From NCBI RefSeq assembly GCF_046348265.1, contig NZ_JAXMEO010000005.1: a stretch of DNA of 64,000 nucleotides; one strand, written 5' to 3'. Numbering within the stretch: the first letter of the stretch is position 1; every line of letters starts with the position of its first letter. Made by a program: the position numbers and the translations under genes. Of the stretch, positions 54,230 to 61,377 are shown piece after piece. The notes beneath the pieces were generated by a model. It ran no database searches and had not been told where the DNA came from. It saw only the letters and a program-made list of their open reading frames with translations. The stretch is from Pelomonas sp937871895 (GTDB lineage: Bacteria; Pseudomonadota; Gammaproteobacteria; Burkholderiales; Burkholderiaceae_C).

Positions 54230-55111
54230 ATGAATGCAGTGCTGGCTGTCTTCCCCTCCATGCCGTCGTCCCACCTGACGGGTGTTGCCCCTGGCGCACA
54301 GCGCCCTGTGCGTGCCGCCGCCGGTTCGCTGACCGGCGTGCGCGGCGGCAAGCGCCCGGAGGCGCAAGCCGGGCGGGTGGGGCTGCCGGACGAGCCGGCC
54401 GACGTCAGCGGCGTTGTCGCCGCCGTGTCCACACCGTCGCCCTGGGCCATGGGTGGGCGGGCGCGCCGCAAGCCGCTTGCGGGGGCGGTGGTGCTCGGCC
54501 TGCATGTGCTGCTGGCTGCAGGGCTCTGGAACGGCTGGGCCCATGAGGTGCTGCCGCGCGCCAAGGTCCTGATCCCCGTGCACTGGATCGCCCCGGCCGA
54601 GCCGCGCCCGCAGCCCAAGGCGGCCCAGCACACGCCTGACAAGGCGCCGCAGCAAGTGGCCGCAGCGCCCGTGCCGGTGGCCCGGGTCAGCGAAGCGGGT
54701 GCGCCGGTCAGCGTGCCCGTGGTGGTGACCGAGGCGCCGGTGCCGGAACGCGTGGCACCCGTGGCCGTGGCGGCGCCGGTGGTGGCCGCGCCAGTCGCCC
54801 CCGTCGTGCAGACGCCTGCTGCGCCGCAAAAGGTGGTGGTCAATGCGCCGCGCTACCTGGTGGAGCCCCGCCTCAACATGCCGCTCGCTTCCCGCCGCCT
54901 GGGTGAGCAGGGCCTGGTGCAGCTGCGCCTGCACATTGGCACAGACGGCCAGTTGATCTCGGCTACCGTGGCCAAGAGTTCGGGCTTTGAGCGCCTCGAC
55001 GCGCAAGCCCTGAAGGACATCCGCACCGCGCGCTTCTCGCCCTTGGTCGAGAACGGGCGCGCCGTGGAATGGGAATGCCTCGCGCCGCTCGCCTATGAGT
55101 TGACGCGCTGA
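54230..55111 (+). CDS. tonB: TonB energy transducer
   Basis: 293 residues. Links proton-motive force to outer-membrane receptors. One membrane helix (GAVVLGLHVLLAAGLW, about 83-98), a Pro/Ala/Val-rich periplasmic linker (about 120-200) and a C-terminal TonB domain (RLNMPLASRRLGEQGLVQLR to YELTR) are seen. The ~80 residues before the helix are unusual for TonB; a start at the Met at 54449 would remove most of them, but the Fur box sits next to 54230. ExbBD is not nearby. It precedes the receptor gene on the same strand. Confidence 0.88.
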   Translation: MNAVLAVFPSMPSSHLTGVAPGAQRPVRAAAGSLTGVRGGKRPEAQAGRVGLPDEPADVSGVVAAVSTPSPWAMGGRARRKPLAGAVVLGLHVLLAAGLWNGWAHEVLPRAKVLIPVHWIAPAEPRPQPKAAQHTPDKAPQQVAAAPVPVARVSEAGAPVSVPVVVTEAPVPERVAPVAVAAPVVAAPVAPVVQTPAAPQKVVVNAPRYLVEPRLNMPLASRRLGEQGLVQLRLHIGTDGQLISATVAKSSGFERLDAQALKDIRTARFSPLVENGRAVEWECLAPLAYELTR

Positions 55112-55207
55112 CCCCGCCGGCTGGGCGCCGCGCGGCGCCGGCCACACCTCTCCAAACCGTCGTTATGCAAACGGCGCCCATGGGCGTCATCACCCTTGCT
55201 TTGCCCT

Positions 55208-57466
55208 ATGAAAACTCCTCCGCGAACGATCACACGCACCCCCACCGCCTCGCTCGGCGCTCTCGCCGCGGGCTTGGGTCTCTCCGGCCTGGCCTGGGCG
55301 CAAGCCGCCTCCAAGCCGGCGGAACCAGCTGAGCTGCCCGTCGTGCGCACCCAAGCCGCCGCCGAGCAAGACAGCCCTGACAGCAAGAAATACCTCGCCA
55401 CCGAAAGCCGCATCGGCAAAGGCAAGCAGGAGCTGCGCGACATTCCTCAGTCCGTCACCGTCGTGACCGAGAAGCTGATGGAAGACCGCAAGCTCGACAC
55501 GCTCAAGGACACGCTGCGCCAGACGGCGGGCATCAGCTTCCAGGCCGCCGAAGGCGGCGAGGAAGACATCCGTCTGCGCGGCTTTGCGCTGCAGACCACG
55601 GGCGACGTGTTTGCCGACGGCCTGCGCGACCCGGCCTTCTATGACCGCGACACCTTCTTCCTGGAGCGCATCGAGGTGCTGCGCGGCTCGGCCTCCATGC
55701 TGTTCGGGCGGGGCTCGACGGGCGGAGCCGTCAACCTCGTCAACAAGGCGCCGCGCCTCAAGAGCGCCGGCAAGGTGGACCTGAGCCTGGCGAGCCACGA
55801 CAACGTGCGCGGCGTGCTCGACTGGAACCAGAAGCTTGGCACCACCTCGGCCCTGCGCCTCGGGGCCATGCTCCAGCGTGCCGACAACAACGGCGCCGGC
55901 ACGCGGCTCAGCAAGCAGGGCGTGGCGGCCAGCTTTGCGACGGGCATCGGGCAGGTGGACGAATGGCAGGTCGGCATCTACCACCTCGACAACGAGAACG
56001 GCATCAACTACGGCCTGCCCTGGCTGCGCACGGCGGCTGGCAACACGCCGGACCCGACGACCGACGTGATGCGCCTCGACCCCACGGCCTACTTCGGCAT
56101 GGCCAGTGATCGCAACCACGGCCGCGCGGATCAGCTGACGCTCAGCCACACGCACCGCTTCGACGGCGGCGGCGAATGGATCACCAAGCTGCGCCTCGCC
56201 GACTACGACCGCGACCAGCGCGCCAGCACCGTGCGCTTCGGGGCTGCCGCGACGCAGCCTGACAAGAGCGCCGTCATCGCCAGCACCCTCAAGCCCACCA
56301 CGGTGCTGACGCGCGGCTTCCAGCCCAAGGTGCAGCAGATGCAGACCCTGCACGCACAGAGCGACTACAGCGGCCGCCACCAGTGGCTCGGGCTCACACA
56401 CGAGATCCAGACCGGGGCTGACATCGCCGTCGAGCGCAAGCAGGTCGATGCCGCCTACAGCGCGGCCCAGGGCGGCCTGGTGCCCACCAAGGCCACCACA
56501 CTGCTCGGCACGCCGAACGACGGCGCCAGCGTGGACGAAGGCCTGCGCAGCTTCCGCCGCGCCAGCGACTACAACTCCAAGGCCGCTGGTGTCTATGTGC
56601 AAGACCTGGCCCAGCTGCGGCCCGACTTCAAGCTGCTCGGCGGCCTGCGCTTTGACCACCTGGCGGGCGAGTACTTCAGCAACGCCATCCCGAACAACGC
56701 GCAGACGCCAGTCACCCGCACCAGCTACCGCATGACGGTCAACCAGTGGAGCTGGCGCGCCGGCGCGCTGTGGCAGCCCAGCCCGCTGCAGAGCTTCCAC
56801 GCCTCGGCGGCCACGTCCTTCAACACCTCGGGCGACGCCTACTCGCTCAATGCCGCCAACCAGAACATCCCGCCCGAGAAGGCCATGAATCTGGAGCTTG
56901 GCGCCAAGCTTGACAGCGAGGACGGTGACTTCAGCACCCGCTTCGCCATCTTCCGCACCACCAAGCTGCACGAGCGCAACACCGACCCGCTGACGCCCGA
57001 CATCGTCACCCTCTCGGGCAAGCGTCACGCAGCCGGCGTCGAGATGGACTTCAGCGGCCAGGTCGGCGATGGCTGGCAGGTGTTCGCCTCCTGGATGTGG
57101 CTGCCGATTGCCAAGATTGATGTGAGCAGTGCCAACAGCGGTGAGCTGCAAGGCGACCGCCCCTCGCTGACGCCGCGTGTCACCGGCACCTTGTGGGTCA
57201 CCCGCGAGGTGGGTACCGAATGGCGCTTTGGCGCCGGCGTCAATGCCCGGGGCCGCCAGGCGCCCAACCGCAACCCGGGCTGGGAGGCGCGCGGCTTCGT
57301 CACCGCCGACGTGATGGCCGAGTACCGGCCCGACGAGAACGGCCCCACCTACAAGCTCAACATCAGCAACCTGACCAACAAGCTGTACGCTGACGCCCTC
57401 TACTCCGGTCACTACGTGCCAGGTGCTGGCCGCATCGTCACGTTGACAGGCACTTACGCTTTCTGA
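55208..57466 (+). CDS. fiu: TonB-dependent catecholate siderophore receptor, Fiu-like
   Basis: 752-residue outer-membrane receptor. Signal peptide about 1-33 (ending GLAWAQ), then a TonB-box-like ELPVVRTQA, the plug domain (RDIPQSVTVVTEKLM, LDTLKDTLRQTAGISFQAAE, IEVLRGSASMLFGRGSTGG), and a 22-strand barrel ending in the outer-membrane signature VTLTGTYAF with terminal Phe. Fiu/BfnH-type features plus the adjacent PiuC gene suggest catecholate or monomeric siderophore uptake. Starts at ATG 55208, after a 96-base gap from tonB. Under the same Fur box. Confidence 0.9.
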   Translation: MKTPPRTITRTPTASLGALAAGLGLSGLAWAQAASKPAEPAELPVVRTQAAAEQDSPDSKKYLATESRIGKGKQELRDIPQSVTVVTEKLMEDRKLDTLKDTLRQTAGISFQAAEGGEEDIRLRGFALQTTGDVFADGLRDPAFYDRDTFFLERIEVLRGSASMLFGRGSTGGAVNLVNKAPRLKSAGKVDLSLASHDNVRGVLDWNQKLGTTSALRLGAMLQRADNNGAGTRLSKQGVAASFATGIGQVDEWQVGIYHLDNENGINYGLPWLRTAAGNTPDPTTDVMRLDPTAYFGMASDRNHGRADQLTLSHTHRFDGGGEWITKLRLADYDRDQRASTVRFGAAATQPDKSAVIASTLKPTTVLTRGFQPKVQQMQTLHAQSDYSGRHQWLGLTHEIQTGADIAVERKQVDAAYSAAQGGLVPTKATTLLGTPNDGASVDEGLRSFRRASDYNSKAAGVYVQDLAQLRPDFKLLGGLRFDHLAGEYFSNAIPNNAQTPVTRTSYRMTVNQWSWRAGALWQPSPLQSFHASAATSFNTSGDAYSLNAANQNIPPEKAMNLELGAKLDSEDGDFSTRFAIFRTTKLHERNTDPLTPDIVTLSGKRHAAGVEMDFSGQVGDGWQVFASWMWLPIAKIDVSSANSGELQGDRPSLTPRVTGTLWVTREVGTEWRFGAGVNARGRQAPNRNPGWEARGFVTADVMAEYRPDENGPTYKLNISNLTNKLYADALYSGHYVPGAGRIVTLTGTYAF

Positions 57467-57470
57467 CGCC

Positions 57471-58136
57471 ATGCTGCTGGCCCTCGAACTCCTCACCGCC
57501 GACGAACTCCAGCAAGCGCAACGCCTGCTGGCCGAAGCGCCGTGGGAGGAGGGCACCAAGACCGCCGGCAGTCAGGCGCGCAGCGTCAAACGCAACCGGC
57601 AGATCGTGGCCGGCAGTGCGGCCGAGCGCGCGCTGCAGGCGCTGGTGCTCGGGGCGCTGGAGCGCAGCCCCGCTTTCTTGTCCGCAGCGTTGCCGCGCCG
57701 TGTGCTGCCACCGCGCTTCAACCGCTATGGGGGTGAACTCAACACCTATGGCGAGCACGTGGACCAGGCCGTCCGCTACCACGAGGGCCAGGCCCTGCGC
57801 ACCGATGTCTCGGCCACGCTCTTCTTGAGCGAAGGCTATGAAGGCGGCGACCTCGTCATCCGCCACAGCTTTGGTGAGGAGCGCATCAAGCTGCCGGCCG
57901 GCTCGCTCATCCTCTACCCCTCGGGCAGCTTGCATCGCGTTGAGCCGGTGACGCAGGGCGAGCGCCTGGCGGCCTTCTTCTTCATCGAGAGCCTGGTGCC
58001 CGACACCGAGCAGCGCCGCTTGCTGCACGAGCTGGACCAGACCCTCATCGCACTGCGCAGCCGTGACGGCGACAGCGCCGAAAGCGTGGCCCTGATGGGC
58101 ACGTACCACAACCTGCTGCGCATGTGGACACGCTGA
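57471..58136 (+). CDS. piuC: Fe(II)/2-oxoglutarate-dependent PKHD-type hydroxylase, PiuC/YbiX
   Basis: 221-residue dioxygenase that is regularly found next to Fiu/PiuA-type receptors. Seen: TAGSQARSVKRNRQ, PPRFNRYGGELNTYGEHVDQ (iron ligands His-x-Asp), SATLFLSEGYEGGDLVI and the distal SGSLHRVEPVTQGERLA with His and the Arg for 2-oxoglutarate. Its substrate is unproven; modification of an imported siderophore is an attractive idea. Starts 4 bases after fiu and overlaps the next gene by 13 bases. Confidence 0.92.
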   Translation: MLLALELLTADELQQAQRLLAEAPWEEGTKTAGSQARSVKRNRQIVAGSAAERALQALVLGALERSPAFLSAALPRRVLPPRFNRYGGELNTYGEHVDQAVRYHEGQALRTDVSATLFLSEGYEGGDLVIRHSFGEERIKLPAGSLILYPSGSLHRVEPVTQGERLAAFFFIESLVPDTEQRRLLHELDQTLIALRSRDGDSAESVALMGTYHNLLRMWTR

Positions 58137-59224
58137 CCGACGCGCTGAGCCGTTGCTTCGCGCTCGATGACTTCACCGCCGAGGCGCAAGCGCGCCTGAG
58201 CGCCGAAGCCTGGGCTTACTTCTCCGGCGGTGCGGCTGACGAGATCACGCTGCGCGCCAACCGGGCGGCCTGGGATCAGCTGCAACTGCTGCCCCGTGTG
58301 CTGCGTGATCTGGAGGGCCTGGACCCCGGCGTCTCGCTGCTGGGCCGCCGGCACCGCTGGCCGCTGATGCTGGCGCCCGTGGCCTTCCAGCGCCTGGCGC
58401 ATGAGGACGGCGAGCTCGCCACCGCCGCCGCTGCGGCAGCGCTGGGCACGGGTCTGGTGCTCAGCAGCCAGGCCAGCCAGCCGCTGGAGGCTGTGGCCCG
58501 TGCGATGGGCAGCGATGCGCCCTTGTGGTTCCAGCTGTATTGGCAGACGGGGCCGGAAGGCAGCCGAGCATCCGGCCGGGCCGCGACCTTGGCCCTGGTG
58601 CAACGCGCCGCGGCGGCCGGTTATCAGGCCCTGGTGCTCACGGTCGATGCGCCCCTCAGCGGTGTGCGCGATCGCGAGCGGCGGGCGGCGTTTGCGCTGC
58701 CGGCCGGTGTCTCCGCCGTCAACCTGGCGCCCGCTCCTGCCGGCGATTGGCGCACCTTGCTGGCACGCGCCCCGACCTGGGCCGAGCTCGAATGGCTCTG
58801 CGCGCACACGCGCCTGCCCGTCTTGGTCAAGGGCGTGCTTCACCCTGAAGATGCGCGCGAGGCGCTGCGCTGCGGCGCGCGCGGCCTGGTTGTCAGCAAC
58901 CATGGTGGGCGCGTGCTCGATGGCGTGCCCGCCACGGCGGTGCAATTGCCGCGTCTGCGTGACGCCCTGCAGCACGCGACTGGGCCGGACACGCCCTGCC
59001 TGCTGGTGGACGGCGGCATCCGGCGCGGGACCGATGTGCTCAAGGCGCTTGCGCTCGGCGCGGATGCCGTGATGCTGGGCCGGCCGCAGGTCTACGCACT
59101 CGCCGCGCACGGCCCGCATGGCGTGGCGCGTTGCCTGGCACTGCTGCACGACGAATTCATCGCCGCCATGGCGCTTTGCGGTGTGCGGTCGGTTGACGAG
59201 ATCGGCCCCGAGCTGCTGGGCTGA
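58124..59224 (+). CDS. FMN-dependent alpha-hydroxy-acid oxidase/dehydrogenase
   Basis: 366 residues of the lactate oxidase/glycolate oxidase/LldD family. The TIM barrel shows AWAYFSGGAADEITLRANR near the N-terminus, LMLAPVAFQRLAH, FQLYWQ, LTVDAPLSGVRDRERR, LVKGVLHPEDA, the catalytic His in VSNHGGRVLDG and DGGIRRGTDVLKALALGADA. FMN-binding residues look complete. Substrate may be lactate, glycolate or a related acid. The start lies 13 bases inside piuC, so it belongs to the iron operon, an unusual partner. Confidence 0.88.
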   Translation: MDTLTDALSRCFALDDFTAEAQARLSAEAWAYFSGGAADEITLRANRAAWDQLQLLPRVLRDLEGLDPGVSLLGRRHRWPLMLAPVAFQRLAHEDGELATAAAAAALGTGLVLSSQASQPLEAVARAMGSDAPLWFQLYWQTGPEGSRASGRAATLALVQRAAAAGYQALVLTVDAPLSGVRDRERRAAFALPAGVSAVNLAPAPAGDWRTLLARAPTWAELEWLCAHTRLPVLVKGVLHPEDAREALRCGARGLVVSNHGGRVLDGVPATAVQLPRLRDALQHATGPDTPCLLVDGGIRRGTDVLKALALGADAVMLGRPQVYALAAHGPHGVARCLALLHDEFIAAMALCGVRSVDEIGPELLG

Positions 59225-59456
59225 AGGGGCACTCGCTGCGGCTGCATGCGCTGCGATGGGCGCAGACTGACGCGGCCCCGCGACAACCACGATGAATCCT
59301 GGGGTGATCAGCGTTTTCTCCTGGGAAAAAGCCTTCTCTTCCCCTAGGGCGCGCAGTACCATCCCCGGCGCTGGGTGCAGCTCGTGAGTATTGAAGGCCT
59401 ATGCGGCTTTCACCCGGGGCCCCGCACATCAACAACTCGTGATGGAGTGAATCGAC

Positions 59457-59873
59457 ATGGCAACTGCAAGCAAGAAAGCCCCAGCCAAGAAGGCCGCCCC
59501 CGCCAAGAAGGCGGCTCCGGCCAAGAAGGCTGCGGCCCCGGCCAAGAAGGCGGCGCCTGCCAAGAAGGCAGCTCCGGCCAAGAAGGCCGCTCCCGCCAAG
59601 AAGGCGGCGGCTCCGGCCAAGAAGCGCACCCCCAATGCCGCGTTCATGAAGGCGCTCACCCCGAGCTCCGCCCTGGCCGCGATCGTTGGCGCTTCGCCGC
59701 TGCCCCGTACCGACGTGACCAAGAAGGTCTGGGAGTACATCAAGAAGAACAAGCTGCAGGACGCTGTCCAGAAGCGCGTCATCAACGCCGACGCCAAGCT
59801 GAAGGAAATCTTCGGCAAGGCCAAGGCCGACATGTTCGAGATGACCAAGCTGATCAACAGCCACCTGAAGTGA
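59457..59873 (+). CDS. SWIB/MDM2-domain protein with histone-H1-like repeat tail
   Basis: 138 residues. Residues 4-56 are a run of PAKKAA units (about eight, with occasional extra Ala), very basic like bacterial histone H1 or AlgP tails; residues 57-138 are a SWIB domain (LTPSSALAAIVGASPLPRTD, VTKKVWEYIKKNKLQD, KADMFEMTKLINSHLK). SWIB domains are best known from eukaryotic chromatin factors and occur in a scattered set of bacteria, including Chlamydia. The tail should bind nucleic acid. GGAG lies 9-10 bases before the ATG. A strong terminator follows, so it is expressed alone. Confidence 0.9.
   Translation: MATASKKAPAKKAAPAKKAAPAKKAAAPAKKAAPAKKAAPAKKAAPAKKAAAPAKKRTPNAAFMKALTPSSALAAIVGASPLPRTDVTKKVWEYIKKNKLQDAVQKRVINADAKLKEIFGKAKADMFEMTKLINSHLK
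59467..59632 (+). repeat. Tandem coding repeats for PAKKAA units
   Basis: Units of about 18 bases of the type GCC-AAG-AAG-GCx-GCx-CCx repeat about eight times, with occasional 21-base units adding an Ala codon. Synonymous variation is limited to third bases. Such tracts change length by slippage and are prone to sequencing or assembly error. Confidence 0.85.
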
Positions 59874-59922
59874 TCTGGGCGTCGGCGACCAAGGGGCGCC
59901 GACTCTGCTCAGACCTCAAGCG

Positions 59923-59949
59923 AAGCCCGGCACTGCCGGGCTTTTTTAT
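59923..59949 (+). terminator. Intrinsic terminator after the SWIB gene
   Basis: Stem AAGCCCGGC / GCCGGGCTT (9 bp) with a 3-base loop ACT, followed by a T-run (CTTTTTTATT). Its position 50 bases after the SWIB stop and before the convergent receiver gene is typical. Confidence 0.92.
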
Positions 59950-59973
59950 TGCGGCTCGTTGCCGCGCAGCGTC

Positions 59974-60354
59974 TCAGGCGCGCAGTTGCTGCAGGCGACG
60001 CAGCAGCCGGTCCAGATCCAGCGGCTTGAGCCAGTACTCTGCAAAGCCCGCGTCCTGCGCGGCGCGCACCAGGTCCAGCGGGTTGTCGGCCGACACCGCC
60101 ACGCAAGGCGTGACGTGCCCGGCGGCCCGTACCTGGCGCAGCAACTCGATGCCACCCATATCGGCCAGGTGCATGTCGATCAGGGCCAGGTCGGGTCGGG
60201 CATCGGCCCAGTGCGCCAAGGCTTCGGCGCCGCTCTCGACGCACACCAGGCGACATTCGGGCAGCACGGCGCGCAGGTTTTCCTGCAGCAGGATGGTGTT
60301 GATTCGGTCGTCCTCGACGTAGAGGACACAGGGGACAGCAGCTTCTTCAGACAT
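59974..60354 (-). CDS. Single-domain response regulator (receiver only)
   Basis: 126 residues, one REC domain with no output domain. The acidic pair is Asp15-Asp16 (YVEDDRIN), the phospho-acceptor is Asp60 (LALIDMHLADMGG), and the Lys of the Thr/Lys switch lies in YWLKPLD. It may act as a phospho-relay partner for a hybrid kinase (for example the CHASE2 kinase at 9883-12375) or through protein contact. No kinase is adjacent. Ends close to the SWIB terminator. Confidence 0.9.
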   Translation of the reverse strand: MSEEAAVPCVLYVEDDRINTILLQENLRAVLPECRLVCVESGAEALAHWADARPDLALIDMHLADMGGIELLRQVRAAGHVTPCVAVSADNPLDLVRAAQDAGFAEYWLKPLDLDRLLRRLQQLRA

Positions 60355-60585
60355 GGCGGTGGGCGATCAACCTGCACGATAGCAGCCCGGCGCCGCTGCA
60401 CCTGTCCACCGGCCGAAAGCCGCCGTGCAGCGTCTGCAAAGCCCGCAATCCGTGACATCGTGCACTGCGCGGAGATCCCTGCTTTAAGGGGTTTCAACGG
60501 GTGTAAACCCGGGGTGGTTTCTAGAATTTGGGCATCCGATCCCCTACTGTTCTAGGGATTGCTCATCGCAACCACCGAGGCATTT

Positions 60586-61377
60586 ATGTCACTGCTCGCC
60601 ACCCTTCTCCTGGCCGGCGCTACCAGCGCCAGCGGCGCCGGGGTCACCCTGCCCCAGTGCTCCTGGGACCGCCCGGGTGCCAACCCTTTCATGGGTGACG
60701 TGGTGGCTGCGGTAGACCGCTACACCGACATCCCTGCCGCGACGCGCGACAAGCTCAAGGCGCGCATGAAGAACCGGCAGTACGAGGACGTCGCCGTCAT
60801 CGAGCGCGAGGCCATCCGGGGCAAGGCCGAGTACGAGCCGGAGATCCGCGACATGCATTTCGGCCCGGGCAGCATCTGCCGCACCGTCACCCGCGTGAAG
60901 TGGAAGCCCACCACCCAGGAGCGCGGCCTCGTCTACTGCGAGGACGGCCAGTGCATCCTGGTGCCCACCGTCTGCCGCAACGTCAGCCGCATCAAGCGCC
61001 GCGAAGCCCCGCGCGCCGTGGCGCCGGCGCGGGCCTCGAACGTCGCATCTTCGACGCGTGAGGAGGTGACGCCGCTGGAGTTCGAAGCGCCATCGGCGGG
61101 CCCCGTGGCCGCACCTGGCAGCTTTGCGCAAGCCGTCTTGCCGGTGTCTGACCCGGGCGGCGTGGCCACCCTGGGTGGGTCAACGCCGCGCACCCTCGGG
61201 CCTGGCGGCGGCCCGCTGCCTCACTTCGAGCCCGGCCCACCGCCGTTGCCGCCGCGCCGCGTCACCATCACCCAAGGCCCGCCGCCGATCCCGGCCGTTC
61301 CCGAGCCTTCGACCTGGGCGCTCTTCGGCGCCGGCTTGATGCTCGTGCTCTACCGCCTGAGCAAGGGCGCCAAGTAA
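60586..61377 (+). CDS. PEP-CTERM protein, MHFG type
   Basis: 263 residues. A short signal peptide (about 1-18) is followed by a conserved Cys-rich domain with the MHFGPGSICRTVTR block (M90-R103) that gives the group its name as I recall it, then a Pro/Gly-rich linker and the sorting signal PEPSTWALFGAGLMLVLYR with a basic tail. Exosortase would cut at PEP and anchor or release the protein at the surface. No exosortase or exopolysaccharide gene is in the window. The last 28 bases overlap uvrA, which is convergent. Start at 60586 gives the signal peptide. Confidence 0.85.
   Translation: MSLLATLLLAGATSASGAGVTLPQCSWDRPGANPFMGDVVAAVDRYTDIPAATRDKLKARMKNRQYEDVAVIEREAIRGKAEYEPEIRDMHFGPGSICRTVTRVKWKPTTQERGLVYCEDGQCILVPTVCRNVSRIKRREAPRAVAPARASNVASSTREEVTPLEFEAPSAGPVAAPGSFAQAVLPVSDPGGVATLGGSTPRTLGPGGGPLPHFEPGPPPLPPRRVTITQGPPPIPAVPEPSTWALFGAGLMLVLYRLSKGAK

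Noticed and set aside
55190..57559. Long minus-strand open frame opposite the Fiu-like receptor
   Set aside because: The receptor has signal peptide, plug and barrel end signature; the opposite frame is Gly/Val/Ala/Arg-rich with no start context.
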